Assembly: GCA_011390515.1 (NCBI GenBank)
Contig: JAABSJ010000011.1
Coordinates: 1-53,653, forward strand
Origin: Oscillatoria sp.
Lineage (GTDB): Bacteria > Cyanobacteriota > Cyanobacteriia > Cyanobacteriales > Laspinemataceae
Length of the DNA: 53,653 bases
Direction of reading: 5' to 3'
Part shown: positions 8,066 through 19,400 of the stretch, in pieces
How the letters are laid out: every line of letters begins with the position of its first letter
Position numbering within the stretch: the stretch's first letter is position 1
The notes under the pieces: generated by a model
Seen by the model: the letters and a program-made list of their open reading frames with translations, nothing else
Database searches by the model: none
Told to the model about the DNA's origin: nothing
Translations under genes and position numbers: made by a program

Positions 8066-8326
8066 GGTCTATAAAAACCCGCAGCGTCAAGCCTGGGGCT
8101 ATACGGACGAAGCCCGCCTGCGCGGGCTAAAAGAAAAACCCGCAGGCTTGACGCTGCGGGGCGGGGGTGTTTATTTTGGCTTCAGCCTGCGAAGGCAGGC
8201 TTTGTCCGTGTAGCCCCAGGCTTGACGCTGCGGGGCGGGGGTGTTTATTTTGACTTCAGCCTGCGAAGGCAGGCTTTGTCCGTGTAGCCCCAGGCTTGAC
8301 GCTGCGGGGCGGGGTGTGTATTTTGG
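8066..8326. repeat. Inverted and tandem copies of a dispersed repeat
   Basis: One plus-oriented copy (8066-8125, containing CGTCAAGCCTGGGGC and GCCCGCCTGCGCGGGC) is followed by about 2.5 opposite-oriented copies of a 74-bp unit, CAGGCTTGACGCTGCGGGG starting at 8143, 8217 and 8291. Each carries the GC-rich inverted repeat GCCTGCGAAGGCAGGC. It is the same family as 3859-4152. The block occupies the gap between the convergent YggT and ndhB genes. Confidence 0.85.
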
Positions 8327-8338
8327 CTAAAACAGGAG

Positions 8339-8365
8339 AGAGGCAACCCCACCGGGATTGCCTCT
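8339..8365 (-). terminator. Putative ndhB terminator
   Basis: AGAGGCAA (8339-8346) pairs with TTGCCTCT (8358-8365). In the ndhB direction the stem is followed by CTCCTGTTTT. It lies 37 bp past the ndhB stop. Confidence 0.45.
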
Positions 8366-8401
8366 ACAAAATATTACCGTTGATGATTGAACCGGCTTTT
8401 A

Positions 8402-9976
8402 TTAAGGGGTGTTGGAAGCATCCAATTCCACCGGACTGGTTAAAGTGGCAACAGGGACAGTTTTCCCCATAGAGACTTGCAACATAGCGGTCCGAGAAAC
8501 GGAATTATTCGCCAAGGTAAACAGGGGATTAGATAGAATCCCAGCGAGGGAAGTCGCAATCACCGTCAGGATTAAACCCACTTGGAGCGATCGCATTCCC
8601 CGTAAATCCCAGCTAATTTCTGGATAATTTCTGACTGCCTCGGACATTTCCTGCGGTTCCTTAACCACCATCATCTTAACCACGCGGATGTAGTAGTAAA
8701 TCGACACCACACTGGTCAATAAGCCCAGCAAAACTAAGCCATAAAGACCCGCTTGCCAACCTGCCCAGAACAGATAAATCTTTCCGAAAAATCCAGCCAG
8801 GGGAGGAATCCCACCCAGAGAAAGCAAACAAATACTTAACCCCAAGGTTAACAACGGGTCTTTTTGATACAGCCCGGCATATTCGCTAATTTGATCCGTT
8901 CCCGTGCGCAGGGTGAAGAGAATCAAACAGGTGAATGCACCCAAGTTCATGAACAGATACACCAGCAGGTAAAAAATCATACTGGCATATCCGGCATCGG
9001 TATTGGCAATTAAACCAATCATCACAAACCCCGCTTGTCCGATGGAGGAATAGGCAAGCATCCGTTTGAGACTGGTTTGAGCCAGGGCCACCACATTACC
9101 CAGAACCATACTGAGGATGGCGAGGGCGGTAAACACGAAGTGCCACTGTTCTTCGACGATGGGGAATGCCGTCGTCAGCAGACGAATCGCCAGGGCAAAT
9201 CCTGCTGCTTTAGAACCCACCGAGAGGAATGCCACAACCGGGGTGGGAGAGCCTTCGTAAACGTCCGGGGTCCATTGGTGGAAGGGAACGGCGGAGATTT
9301 TGAAAGAAATACCGGCAATCACGAACACGAGGGCAATCACCACTCCGATTGAGGGGCCGGTTCCGGAAGCCGTCATGCCGGAGGCGATCGCACTTAAGCG
9401 AGTTTCTCCCCCGGAAAGTCCATACAACAAAGACATCCCATAGAGAAACACTGCCGAAGAGGCAGCCCCAATCAGCAGATATTTTAAAGCCGCCTCATTG
9501 GAACGGGGATCCAGCTTCATGTAACCCGTGAGCAGATACGATGAAATACTCAGGGTTTCCAAAGACACAAAAATCATCACCAACTCATCTGCCCCGGAGA
9601 GGAACATTCCCCCCAGAGTGGCGGTGAGCAAAATCATCAGAAACTCGCCCATTGCGGTGCCGGAGTTTTCCACATAGCGGATCGACATCAAAACAGTCAC
9701 CACCGCAGACAGGGCGATAATGCCGCGAAAGATCACACTCATGGAGTCCCCATTGAACCCACCGAGGAACGAAATCGGGTCGCTGGCATCCCATTGATAA
9801 ACCAGGGCCACCAGGGACGCCAGTAGACCGGCGATCGCCATGTAGGGGGTCACCTTCAGCGACTCCCGTCCCACGATCAGGTCATAAACCAGGACCACCA
9901 GCAGGGTCACGATGACAATTCCCTCTGGCAAAATTATTCCAGCATTTAACTGGGCGGCAAGATTAGCAAAGTTCAT
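8402..9976 (-). CDS. ndhB: NAD(P)H-quinone oxidoreductase subunit 2 (NdhB)
   Basis: The 524-residue, highly hydrophobic protein has the pattern of about 14 transmembrane helices of the Nqo14/NuoN antiporter-like family. Recognisable stretches include [37 protein letters not shown] and [28 protein letters not shown]. In cyanobacteria it is a proton-pumping subunit of the thylakoid NDH-1 complexes (respiration, cyclic electron flow, CO2 uptake). An upstream in-frame ATG at 10018 exists, but the start at 9976 is chosen because a strong AGGAGG lies just before it and MNFANLAAQ is the usual N-terminus. The gene is single and divergent from topA. Confidence 0.97.
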   Translation of the reverse strand: MNFANLAAQLNAGIILPEGIVIVTLLVVLVYDLIVGRESLKVTPYMAIAGLLASLVALVYQWDASDPISFLGGFNGDSMSVIFRGIIALSAVVTVLMSIRYVENSGTAMGEFLMILLTATLGGMFLSGADELVMIFVSLETLSISSYLLTGYMKLDPRSNEAALKYLLIGAASSAVFLYGMSLLYGLSGGETRLSAIASGMTASGTGPSIGVVIALVFVIAGISFKISAVPFHQWTPDVYEGSPTPVVAFLSVGSKAAGFALAIRLLTTAFPIVEEQWHFVFTALAILSMVLGNVVALAQTSLKRMLAYSSIGQAGFVMIGLIANTDAGYASMIFYLLVYLFMNLGAFTCLILFTLRTGTDQISEYAGLYQKDPLLTLGLSICLLSLGGIPPLAGFFGKIYLFWAGWQAGLYGLVLLGLLTSVVSIYYYIRVVKMMVVKEPQEMSEAVRNYPEISWDLRGMRSLQVGLILTVIATSLAGILSNPLFTLANNSVSRTAMLQVSMGKTVPVATLTSPVELDASNTP

Positions 9977-11174
9977 CTTTCTTACCTCCTGGAGACTCCC
10001 GCTATATTGGTACTCCAATTAGCGGTGAGAGGAAAGGAGGGACTAGGTTTACGCTGCATAAAGAATTGTTCTCCATGAATCGATTAGTCAGTCCATTACC
10101 GCCTTGGAGTTGTTTAATCCCATGTAGTATTGCAATCTACGGCTGTTCGGGCAATTACGAACTGAAATCTTACAACACTGTACGCATAACGGTTTGGCTC
10201 TATTGAGCCTCCCATTTCAAAGGGTGAAGTTAGCTTCGACAAGGTTAGAGGTCGGTACTATCTTAAAGACACTGGATTAACCCAATAAACCTGTTTAATC
10301 TTTAAGTTTTAGAGCTACAGACTAGCTACGCATCCGTAGGTAAGAACTTGAACACTTGCCTCTAACGTAGGGAATAAACACCCTTAGTCTGGTAAACATT
10401 AGGCTTTATTGCCCCCGCTGTACTGTACTCAGTCAGCGTTGGGTAGTTTACAGGAAATTATCGGCAGATACAATACAATCACTCAGCATCCAGTTGGTGC
10501 AGGCTGTGCATTAGCAATTCTTTACATCTTGCATCTTACCTTGATATCCGCCCGAACCCCTCGAATCCCCTCGACTCCTCTCGTGGAAACTCGGTGTTCC
10601 TCCACCCCAGTGATTCATCTCAACCATCCAGTTTCCGTTTAGAGGAACGCCTAAAACCCATTGCCAACGGGGAGAAACTGGAAGTCTAATCCGCGACTTC
10701 TTCACCCCCTTCCCCATTTTTGCCTCCGGTTTCCTCTGCTTGTGTTAGGGTCAATTTAAGGAGCTTCTCCCTAACCATCTGGAGCTCAGATGGAAAAAAC
10801 TCTGATCCGAGTGGGATGTTAAGTCGCCCTTGATCACCCCCATCTATAGATATAAAGGAGATCGGGAACCCTGGCGATCCAGAACCGAGGCGATCGCCGC
10901 TCTTGACAGTCCTCCGGGTAGAAATCAGTCTCAGCCTCCAGCCTCAAGTCCCCAACACCGAACCGCCCATCCCCCGATCCCGCAACCCAATCGGGTTGGC
11001 TAAATCGGATCTAAATTAGAGATTGGCACGGATCGACCAGCAGCGATCAACTGCAAAAACGGGGCCGCTAGATTCCAGCTAGACTGATGCCCCTTTTCCC
11101 GATCGCCCCTTGACATTTCCCTCAAAAAGCTCTAAAGCTGACGTTCTACAAAGCTGCTATCCCCAAAAGGTGCC
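9977..11174. other. Long non-coding interval between ndhB and topA
   Basis: No convincing ORF on either strand. The ndhB-proximal part (about 10090-10440) has several short perfect hairpins: GGCTC-TATT-GAGCC (10196-10209), CTACG-CATC-CGTAG (near 10326-10339), and GGG/CCC pairs near 10370. Composition is unlike the GC-rich topA-proximal part. It could hold a structured leader RNA, an independent small RNA or a decayed element; I cannot identify a known RNA family. Confidence 0.5.
11110..11138 (+). promoter_or_regulatory. Candidate topA promoter
   Basis: Consensus -35 TTGACA (11110-11115), 17-bp spacer, and a weak -10 TAAAGC (11133-11138). The topA ATG is 36 bp downstream. The other TTGACA at 10903 lacks a partner. 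Confidence 0.4.
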
Positions 11175-13841
11175 ATGTCAACCCTCGTCATCGTCGAATC
11201 TCCAACCAAAGCCCGCACGATTCGGAACTTCCTGCCGAACGATTATCGCGTAGAGGCATCGATGGGTCACGTGCGCGATCTGCCCTCCTCTGCCGATGAA
11301 ATTCCCGAACAAGTCAAAGGGGAAAAATGGGCGCAGCTTGGAGTCAATGTAGAAGCGGATTTTGAGCCCCTCTACGTCATCCCCAAAACCAAGCAAAAAG
11401 TCGTCAAAACCCTCAGAGATGCCCTCAAAGACGCCGATGAGCTGATTCTGGCAACGGACGAAGACCGGGAAGGAGAAAGTATTAGTTGGCATCTGCAAGA
11501 AGTGCTCAAACCCAAGGTGCCCATTAAGCGCATGGTGTTTCACGAAATCACCCGAGAGGCGATTCGGGAGGCGCTTAACAATTGCCGCACGATTGATTAC
11601 CAACTGGTCCATGCCCAAGAAACCAGGCGGATTTTAGACCGATTGGTAGGTTATACCCTCTCGCCCCTATTGTGGAAAAAAATCGCTTCGGGACTCTCTG
11701 CCGGTCGGGTGCAGTCCGTGGCGGTGCGCCTGTTGGTGCAACGAGAACGGCAGCGTCGCGCCTTCCGTCAAGGGTCCTATTGGGATTTAAAAGCCCGCTT
11801 AGTTCAGGCCAAAACCCCCTTTGAGACCAAACTTGTTACCTTGGGCGATCGCAAAGTGGCCACGGGCAGCGACTTTGATGAATCCACCGGCCAAATCACC
11901 GCTGGTCGCAATGTCGTCCTCCTCAACGAAGAACAAGCCCGGGCCTTGGTTACCCAACTCACGGGCAAACCTTGGCAAGTCGCCAAAGTTGAGGAACGTC
12001 CCACCACCCGCAAACCCTCGCCCCCCTTTACCACCTCCACCCTCCAACAGGAGGCCAACCGCAAACTGCGGTTATCGGCTAGGGATACGATGAAAATTGC
12101 CCAAAGTCTCTACGAAAATGGGTACATCACCTACATGAGAACCGACTCGGTGCATCTGTCAGAACAGGCCCTCACCGCAGCCCGGACCTGTGTGGCAGAA
12201 ATGTATGGGAAAGAGTATCTCAGCCCCAAACCCCGGCAATATGCCACCAAGAGCAAAGGGGCCCAGGAAGCCCACGAAGCGATTCGTCCGGCAGGAAGCA
12301 GTTTCCGCACTCCCCAACAAACCCCCCTCTCGGGACGGGAATTACAACTCTATGATTTGATTTGGAAACGCACCGTTGCCAGCCAAATGGCCGATGCCCG
12401 TCAAACCATCGTAGTGGTGGATTTGCAGGTGGAGAATGCCGGATTTCGGTCCAGTGGTAAGCGCATCGATTTCCCGGGGTTTTTGCGCGCTTATGTGGAA
12501 GGGTCGGATGATCCCGATGCGGCGTTAGAGGACCAAGAGGTGATTTTACCGGCTTTGAAAGTTGGCGATCGCCCAGATTGCCAAAATATCGAGGCAGTCG
12601 GCCACGAAACCCAACCCCCGGCCCGCTATACGGAAGCCTCCCTGGTCAAAACCCTAGAAAGCGAAGGCATTGGACGTCCGAGTACCTACGCCAGCATCAT
12701 CAGCACTATCATCGATCGCGGCTATTCCATTCTCAAAGGCAATGCCTTGGTCCCCACCTTTACCGCCTTTGCCGTCACCGATTTGTTGGAAAAATATTTC
12801 CCCGAATTGGTAGACCCCGGCTTTACTGCCAAAATGGAACGGACCCTAGATGATATTTCCACAGGAGAAGCGGCATGGTTGCCCTATCTCCAGAAATTTT
12901 ATCTTGGGGAAACGGGACTGGAAACCCAAGTCAAACAACAGGAAAGTGCGATCGACCCCAACCAAGCCCGTAGCGTCGAACTAGAAAACCTCGATGCCAA
13001 AGTTCGCATCGGGCGCTATGGACCTTATATCGAAGCCGACAACGGCGATGGCGTCGTCACCGCCTCCATTCCCAAGGACCTCACCCCCTCGGACCTGGAC
13101 CCGGAACAAGTCCAACTGATTCTCAAGCAAAAAACCGAGGGACCTGAGCAACTCGGCACCGACCCCAACACCGGCCTGCCAATTTATATCATGATTGGCA
13201 AATATGGCCCTTATGTCCAACTCGGAGAAGCTACGGAAGAGAATAAAAAGCCGAAACGGGCTTCTTTTCCGAAAGGGGTGACAGCGGAAAACTTGACCTT
13301 AGACCAAGCGGTGGGACTGTTAGCCTTACCGAGGACCTTGGGAGTGCATCCCGAAAATGGTGGGAAAATCCAAGCCAGTTTAGGGCGATTTGGGCCTTAT
13401 GTAGTTTGCGATCGGGGCAAAGAAGAGGGCAAAGAATATCGGTCCTTGAAAGCCGGAGATGATGTCCTCAGCATCACCCTCCCTCGGGCTTTAGAGTTAC
13501 TTGCCGAACCGAAAAAGGGACGCAGTAGCAAAACCAGCAAAGCCAAAGAACCCCTCCGGGAACTCGGGAAACATCCCGCAGATGACGAACCCGTGAACGT
13601 TTACGACGGACCCTACGGACCCTACGTCAAACATGGCAAAACCAATGCCTCCGTACCCGAAGGCACCACCGTAGAAGATGTCACCTTGGCACAAGCAGTC
13701 GAACTGCTGGCGGCAAAAGCATCTACTTCTAAGAGTAGGAGTAAGAGTAGTAGCAGCAAATCCAAAACCAGTAGTACCAAGTCAAAAACGGGGACAACTA
13801 AGAAAAAATCCACAACTTCCACCGCGAAGAAAAAGAGTTAA
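11175..13841 (+). CDS. topA: DNA topoisomerase I (type IA)
   Basis: The 888-residue protein starts [13 protein letters not shown]. It has a TOPRIM domain ([20 protein letters not shown]), the type IA core with active-site Tyr320 in [10 protein letters not shown], and SAGRVQSVA. The C-terminal region has no zinc fingers; instead it carries about four topoisomerase C-terminal repeats with GxxGPY motifs ([28 protein letters not shown]). It ends in a long Lys/Ser/Thr-rich basic tail, as in cyanobacterial and actinobacterial enzymes. It relaxes negative supercoils. A hairpin terminator follows at 13854. Confidence 0.98.
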   Translation: MSTLVIVESPTKARTIRNFLPNDYRVEASMGHVRDLPSSADEIPEQVKGEKWAQLGVNVEADFEPLYVIPKTKQKVVKTLRDALKDADELILATDEDREGESISWHLQEVLKPKVPIKRMVFHEITREAIREALNNCRTIDYQLVHAQETRRILDRLVGYTLSPLLWKKIASGLSAGRVQSVAVRLLVQRERQRRAFRQGSYWDLKARLVQAKTPFETKLVTLGDRKVATGSDFDESTGQITAGRNVVLLNEEQARALVTQLTGKPWQVAKVEERPTTRKPSPPFTTSTLQQEANRKLRLSARDTMKIAQSLYENGYITYMRTDSVHLSEQALTAARTCVAEMYGKEYLSPKPRQYATKSKGAQEAHEAIRPAGSSFRTPQQTPLSGRELQLYDLIWKRTVASQMADARQTIVVVDLQVENAGFRSSGKRIDFPGFLRAYVEGSDDPDAALEDQEVILPALKVGDRPDCQNIEAVGHETQPPARYTEASLVKTLESEGIGRPSTYASIISTIIDRGYSILKGNALVPTFTAFAVTDLLEKYFPELVDPGFTAKMERTLDDISTGEAAWLPYLQKFYLGETGLETQVKQQESAIDPNQARSVELENLDAKVRIGRYGPYIEADNGDGVVTASIPKDLTPSDLDPEQVQLILKQKTEGPEQLGTDPNTGLPIYIMIGKYGPYVQLGEATEENKKPKRASFPKGVTAENLTLDQAVGLLALPRTLGVHPENGGKIQASLGRFGPYVVCDRGKEEGKEYRSLKAGDDVLSITLPRALELLAEPKKGRSSKTSKAKEPLRELGKHPADDEPVNVYDGPYGPYVKHGKTNASVPEGTTVEDVTLAQAVELLAAKASTSKSRSKSSSSKSKTSSTKSKTGTTKKKSTTSTAKKKS

Positions 13842-13853
13842 ACTGTGAATTAA

Positions 13854-13890
13854 GGGTGCGTTGCCGATGGGATAACGCGCCCTTTTGTTT
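13854..13890 (+). terminator. topA intrinsic terminator
   Basis: GGGTGCGTT (13854-13862) pairs with AACGCGCCC (13874-13882), with one G-U pair, and is followed directly by TTTTGTTT. It starts 13 bp after the topA stop. Confidence 0.8.
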
Positions 13891-13934
13891 AATTCGGGTT
13901 AATTACCACCGATAAAATATAGCCTTTCTCATAT

Positions 13935-14036
13935 CAACAGGGTACAGCGATGGCGGCCCCAAACCCCTCTCCCAAAGGGGGAGAGGGGCTTTGAGAGAAT
14001 ACCTCATGAGTCCGGGAACCGCTATATAGAAAGCCC
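13935..14036. repeat. Dispersed palindrome-bearing repeat
   Basis: It contains the 10-bp stem CCCCTCTCCC/GGGAGAGGGG (13964-13973, 13979-13988) and ends with TCCGGGAACCGCTATATAG. The reverse complement of that end partly recurs near 50855-50868 (TATAGCGGTTCCGG). I read it as a small dispersed non-coding repeat. Confidence 0.5.
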
Positions 14037-14062
14037 AAAAATTAATCTGACCCTTAATTAAG

Positions 14063-14728
14063 ATGATTACCACAACCCCTCCAAATTCTCCCACTCTGCT
14101 CGGGGAAAAGCGCGTCTCCCTGCGAGGCTTAACTTGGCAAGCTTATCAGCAGATTCTTCATGCTTTACCCCAAAGTCGTTCCGCCCGTCTGACTTATGAT
14201 CGCGGTATTTTAGAAATTACTATGCCTTTAGAAAGTCATGAATTTGGCCTCCGCATGATTGAAGTTTTTATCCGCATTCTCGTGTTTGAGATGGGGATGA
14301 AGATTAAAACAATGGGGTCTACCACGATGGATCGAGAAGAGTTAGATCGCGGTGCAGAACCCGATTGCGCCTATTATATTCAAAATCAATCCCGAGTTGC
14401 AGGGCGGACCGTAGATTTTACCATCGATCCCCCCCCAGATTTGGTGGTAGAAGTCGATATAACCCACACAGATATTGATAAAAATCGTCTCTATGCGGCG
14501 ATGGGAGTGCCGGAATTTTGGCGCTACAATGGGCGGGAATGGCGGATTTATCAATTGACGGAAGGCATTTATCAAGAATGCGATCGCTCTTCTACCTTTA
14601 CCTGGGTTGAAAAAGAGTATTTATATCAGTTTTTAGAACAAGCCCAGCAGGATGAAATCGAGGCAGAACGAGCATTTAGAGAACGAGTTCGAGGGAATCT
14701 CCCCTCCCAGAAAAAGACCGAAGAATGA
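14063..14728 (+). CDS. Uma2 family (PD-D/ExK fold) protein
   Basis: The 221-residue protein carries the Uma2/DUF820 signature: GILEITMPLESHE near residue 50, EPDCAYYI, VDFTIDPPPDLVVEVDI and the VPEFWRYNGREWRIYQL end strand. These are restriction-endonuclease-fold proteins, greatly expanded in cyanobacteria, whose substrate is unknown. The C-terminus has a charged helical tail. It is only distantly similar to the next two Uma2 genes. Confidence 0.85.
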   Translation: MITTTPPNSPTLLGEKRVSLRGLTWQAYQQILHALPQSRSARLTYDRGILEITMPLESHEFGLRMIEVFIRILVFEMGMKIKTMGSTTMDREELDRGAEPDCAYYIQNQSRVAGRTVDFTIDPPPDLVVEVDITHTDIDKNRLYAAMGVPEFWRYNGREWRIYQLTEGIYQECDRSSTFTWVEKEYLYQFLEQAQQDEIEAERAFRERVRGNLPSQKKTEE

Positions 14729-14848
14729 TCCACAAATCAGGTGATGAGTAAAACATAAAACCTGTTACAGCCAACTCTCAATCCCTTCCCAACTCTGACC
14801 TTGAATAATTTGGGATATAATCAAACCAAACCTAACCTGCGAGTTGCT

Positions 14849-15451
14849 ATGACTTCTACCCTCAGCCAGCGCACCTATACGGTTGATGAATATTTAGCCC
14901 AAGAAATTGCCTCTCAGGATCGTCATGAATATCGTAATGGAGCTCTTGTTCTGATGCCCGGTGGTACACCTAACCATAATCGCATAGCTTGTAATTTGTG
15001 CGCATTCCTTAATTTTGGACTCAAACGCCAACCTTTAGATGTCTTTATCGCCGATCAACGCCTTTGGATTCCGGACCGGCGAATTTATACTTATCCTGAT
15101 GTGATGGTGGTCGGTCAGCCGATAGAATTGCAGTCAGGGCGCAAAGATACGGTTACCAATCCGATTGTGATTGCGGAAGTTTTATCCCAGTCTACTCGCA
15201 GTTACGATAAAGATGAAAAATTTGCAGCCTATCGGACTATTCCCAGTTTTCGGGAGTATTTGTTGATTGACCAATACAATGCTCATGTTGAACATTACAC
15301 CAAAACTGAGGACCAGGCTTGGTTGTTTCGCGAGTATGATGGTTTAGAAGCAACGGTTTCGTTTCAATCCTTTGATTTCTCCCTATCCTTGGCGGATTTG
15401 TACGATAAAGTCGATTTTGCCGGGGAAGAGGTGAAGGTTGAGTCGGAATAA
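14849..15451 (+). CDS. Uma2 family protein, tandem copy 1
   Basis: The 200-residue protein starts MTSTLSQRTYTVDEYLAQE. The restriction-fold motifs are YTYPDVMVVG, IVIAEVLSQSTRSYDKDEKFAAY and FREYLLIDQ. The ATG at 14849 is preferred over an upstream in-frame ATG at 14801 because the paralogue at 15753 starts at the homologous codon with the same preceding sequence. It is almost identical to that paralogue apart from a divergent central patch (about residues 35-60). Function is unknown beyond the family. Confidence 0.85.
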   Translation: MTSTLSQRTYTVDEYLAQEIASQDRHEYRNGALVLMPGGTPNHNRIACNLCAFLNFGLKRQPLDVFIADQRLWIPDRRIYTYPDVMVVGQPIELQSGRKDTVTNPIVIAEVLSQSTRSYDKDEKFAAYRTIPSFREYLLIDQYNAHVEHYTKTEDQAWLFREYDGLEATVSFQSFDFSLSLADLYDKVDFAGEEVKVESE

Positions 15452-15483
15452 GGGAACTCCAAAAAATAAAACCCCCAAAATGT

Positions 15484-15545
15484 TCGTAGTGACTCCTTCA
15501 GGAGTCATCTTTAAAGAAACCCATGAAGGGGTTACTACAAACGTT
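15484..15545. repeat. Dispersed inverted repeat between the Uma2 copies
   Basis: GTTCGTAGTGACTCCTTC near the left end and GAAGGGGTTACTACAAACG at the right end form an imperfect long hairpin, with a nested GACTCCTTCAGGAGTC palindrome. Related sequences with an ACGACTTCAGTCGT core occur at 3985-4005 and 53577-53652. The surrounding 301-bp gap (15452-15752) shows nothing else. Confidence 0.6.
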
Positions 15546-15752
15546 TGGATGATTTATTTTTTGCAATCCCCTAACTGTCCTTGATTCATCAGTGGACTAC
15601 AAATCACACGAACTGTTGGAGCCAATTCTGAATCCCCTCAAAATAAGGATTACCTAGAAGAAGAAACGCGGTTAATAACCTGGGGCGATCGCGCAGTCCT
15701 ATCTACCCTAAATTTGGGTTAGAATAAAACCAAACCTAACCTGAGAGTTGCT

Positions 15753-16367
15753 ATGACTTCTACCCTCAGCCAACGCACCTATACGGTTGATGAATATTTA
15801 GCTCAAGAAATTGCCTCCCAGGACCGTCATGAATATCGTAATGGAGCCCTTGTTCTGATGGCCGGTGGTACTCCCAATCATAATCAAATTACGCTGAATT
15901 TGGCGGGTTCCTTAAATTTTGGGTTGCGACGCCAACCCTATCGGGTGTTTATCGCCGATCAACGCCTTTGGATTCCAGATCGGCGAATTTATACTTATCC
16001 TGATGTGATGGTTGTGGGTCAGCCGATAGAATTGCAAGAAGGGCGCAAAGATACGGTTACCAATCCGATTGTGATTGCGGAAGTATTATCCCAGTCTACT
16101 CGCAGTTACGATAAAGATGAAAAATTTGCAGCCTATCGGAGTCTTGCCAGTTTTAGGGAATATTTATTGATTGACCAATACACCGCTCATGTTGAACATT
16201 ACACCAAAACAGAGGATCAAGCTTGGCTGTTTCGCGAGTATGATAGTTTAGAAGCCACGGTTTCGTTCCAATCCTTTGATTTTTCCCTGTCCTTGGCGGA
16301 TTTGTATGATAAAGTCGATTTTGCCGGGGAAGAGTTAAAGGTTGAGTCGAATTTAGAACCGAGTTAA
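15753..16367 (+). CDS. Uma2 family protein, tandem copy 2
   Basis: The 204-residue paralogue of the gene at 14849 has the same start MTSTLSQRTYTVDEYLAQE and the same motifs YTYPDVMVVG, AEVLSQSTRSYDKDEKF and FREYLLIDQ. The main difference is LMAGGTPNHNQITLNLAGSL in place of the LMPGGTPNHNRIACNL segment. The C-terminus runs four residues longer. Both copies are intact, so neither has yet decayed. It converges on the kinase gene that ends at 16433. Confidence 0.85.
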   Translation: MTSTLSQRTYTVDEYLAQEIASQDRHEYRNGALVLMAGGTPNHNQITLNLAGSLNFGLRRQPYRVFIADQRLWIPDRRIYTYPDVMVVGQPIELQEGRKDTVTNPIVIAEVLSQSTRSYDKDEKFAAYRSLASFREYLLIDQYTAHVEHYTKTEDQAWLFREYDSLEATVSFQSFDFSLSLADLYDKVDFAGEELKVESNLEPS

Positions 16368-16432
16368 TTTTAGGTTTAATTGGGAATAGTATCGCCTTCA
16401 TTAAAGGGTTTAGGAGCAGTTCTTTCTTGAAT

Positions 16433-19400
16433 TCAGCCTTGATCAGACTTTGATTTCGGACAGTAGGGAAGGGAAATTGTAAATTCTGTGCCTTGGCCTA
16501 ATGTGGAATTGACTGCTAGGGTTCCTGAGTGTTTTTCGACGACAATTTGACGGGCGATCGCCAATCCGAGTCCGGTCCCCTTCCCCACCGCTTTGGTGGT
16601 AAATAAATGCTCAAAAATTTTGGTTTGCAAGGTTTCACTCATGCCCACGCCATTGTCTTGAATCCGAATAATTACCTGTTGCTGGTCAGTGGAGAGTTCG
16701 GTTTTGACAATAATTTGATTATTAATTTCCCCATACTCACAGCCTTGATTGGAGTCTTCCAGGGCATCGATCGCATTACTCAATAAATTCATGAAAACTT
16801 GATTTAATTGGCCCGCATAGCATTCAAGCAGAGGCAACTCACTATAGTTTTTGATGATTTTAATCTCCGGGCGATGTTCATTGGATTTAAGCCGGTGTTT
16901 GAGCAGCATAATGGTGCTATCGATTCCGTGGTGAATGTTGCAGGCGACGGGGCGATCGGTGTCAGCACGAGAGAAGGTTCTCAGGCTATTACTAATGTCG
17001 TTAATCCGCTTGACGCCTTCCTGCATAGACTCGATTAATTTCGGTAAGTCTTCTTGAATATAATCCAGTTCAATTTCTTCTATTTTATCTTGAACCTCTG
17101 GGTCTAAATTGGGATATTTTTCTTGAACCAACGCGAGCAAATCAAACAAGTCATGAATGTAATCCAAGGCGGGATTAATATTTCCCCTTAAGAAGTTAAC
17201 GGGATTATTGATTTCGTGGGCGATGCCGGAAACGAGGTTTCCGAGGGCTGACATCTTTTCGCTTTGCACAATTTGTAGTTGGGCTTCTTTCAGTTCAGTT
17301 AAGGCTTGTTGGGCGGTTTGATAGAGACGGGCATTTTCTAAGGAAATAGCAGCTTGAGCGCATATTAGACTGAGGACTTCCACGCGATCGCTCGTAAACG
17401 CACCGACCGTCAGATGATTTTCCAGATATAAAACTCCGAACAACTGCCCTTGATTAATCAGCGGACTACAAAGCACACTTTTCGGCTGGTATTTTTGAAT
17501 ATAACTATCCGTCATAAACCGAGGATTAATTCGGGCATCAGCCAGAACCAGAGGTTTTAAAGTCCGCTTGACCGTATTCACTACAGTAATCGGAACATCT
17601 AAGCTAGATTCCAGAGGAATTGAAGAGATAATTTCCGGAGATTTACCCACTTCTATCAAAGCTCTTACCTCTAAAGTTAGGTCTTTTTTAAGAAGCAAAA
17701 CCCCCTTATTTGCCCCCGCATTGGCAATGATAATTTCTAAGATAACGGTTAAAAGTTTGTCCAGTTCCATTTCACTAGAAATGGCTTGAGAGGCTTTGAG
17801 CAAGGTTGCCAAATCTAGGGCCTCCGATATCCGGCTAGAGGTATGTTGAGCTAGAATGATTTCTCCCGTGGTGGGTTCTGGCACAAAGCCCGTCTGATGC
17901 GGTTGTTCTAAGATAGGCGAAAGCAATTCCGGATAACGTTGTGCTAAATCAGCCACCTTGGCTGTCGCTCTCCATTGAGCATAACAATAGTAAGCTTCTT
18001 GGATATAACTTGCGGCGACTTTTTCTTTACCCCACTCTAGGTAAAATTCAGCAGCCAGTTCATTGGCTAAAGCCTCTTCTTGGAGATATTCATGTTGTTT
18101 AGCGCCAGCAATGGCCTGATCATAGAGGTCGATCGCTTCGGATTTTTTTCCTAATATTCGACATTTTTCCGCCTCGACCAAATAAAGCTTATGGCGGTAG
18201 TTCATCGGTGCATACTGCGCCCATTCTTCCAGAATAGTTTGATGAGTTTCTACGCTTTTCAGCAGATTCTCTTGCTCCTGTTCTGAGTGATTAGAGCCTA
18301 CCGCTAAATAGGTGAGCGCCGCATAAAAATGGAAAATAGGGGTGTGAATGGAGCCAAAAACCGCTTGCAAAGCTTGGTGAGCTTCGCTCATATAGGTGAG
18401 GGCATTTTGCGGCTGATGAAATAGATAGTCCAGAATTAGTTTGTAGGTATAGAGATAAGTCAAGCCTAATATTTCATTATCTTTCTGATACTGTTGAATC
18501 ATCACGCTCTCATCGTAAGAGCTGCCACTTAATCGCTCTTTTTGCGGGGCGATTCCCATCAAATTCTGAAGTATCTGTTGGGTCATTTTTAGGTAAAGCA
18601 CGGGAGAATTCTGCTTGACTTTAGTTAAAACAACGCAGTAATTCTCTATTTCCGCCTCTAAATCTTCCAGTCCGACCCCAGCGAAGAAATTATGATAAAA
18701 GTAAAGCGCAATGTTATAACCCGCATTCAGGAACTCTCCGATTTCCATTCCCACTAAATAACCTTCTTTCAGATTGGGGAGAGTCGCTCTTAAATGTTCG
18801 TAACGATGTTGGAGAAACAACCCAAACCACAGTAAAGTCATCGGCTTGAATTCCCGCACATTTAACCGATTCACTAAACTTAGTGAGAGACATCCAAACC
18901 GATAGCCGGTTTCTACCTCGCCCAAAAAAGCGCAGAGCACCATGCCATAACTGGCATAGCCAATGGTGGATGCCGGTGCATTTCCAAATTTTAGGGAGAG
19001 ACTCACGATGGTGGCACATAACAGGGGTTGTAACCCGGGACTGGCTTGATAAACCGGGGGAAATAATAAGGCTAACAGTTCTATTGCGGCGATCGTCTGA
19101 GGATCCTTCATCACCGGCAGATTAACCAACTGCTCAATCTGGGTATCCTGAAGTTGAACCGCTAAGGTTTTGAGCGCTTCGTCTGTCAAGGCTTGATCCG
19201 GTTCAGCGGAGAACTCTACCCCCAATTGTTTGAGGGCCTTTTGACCGATCGCGATCGCCTCCAACATCCGATTCTGGGTGGTCCTAGCGCTGATTTGAAT
19301 TTGATAAACCTTCACCTGATCGAGTAAAGTTCTCGCGTATTTTAAAACCTGTTCCCCAAAACAATCCATCGGGTCAAAATCTGCATTTAAGTAAGCTATT

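Larger units (their letters stand above)
14823..16350 (+). repeat. Tandem duplication of a Uma2 gene with its leader
   Basis: Bases 14823-15446 are repeated at 15727-16350 (offset 904), including about 26 bp upstream of the start codon. The interval 15452-15726 between the copies is not duplicated and carries a dispersed inverted repeat at 15484-15545. Confidence 0.85.

Noticed and set aside
8385-8401. GATTGAACC next to the ndhB stop, like a minus-strand tRNA T-loop
   Set aside because: No acceptor, D or anticodon stems can be built around it; no tRNA was found anywhere in the window.
10306-10317. GTTTTAGAGCTA, identical to the start of a well-known Cas9 repeat
   Set aside because: A single occurrence with no repeat array, no tracrRNA partner and no cas genes in the window; chance match.
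11799-12093. Several 80-90 codon ORFs inside topA in other frames
   Set aside because: Frame shadows of a clearly coding gene with GC-rich codons.
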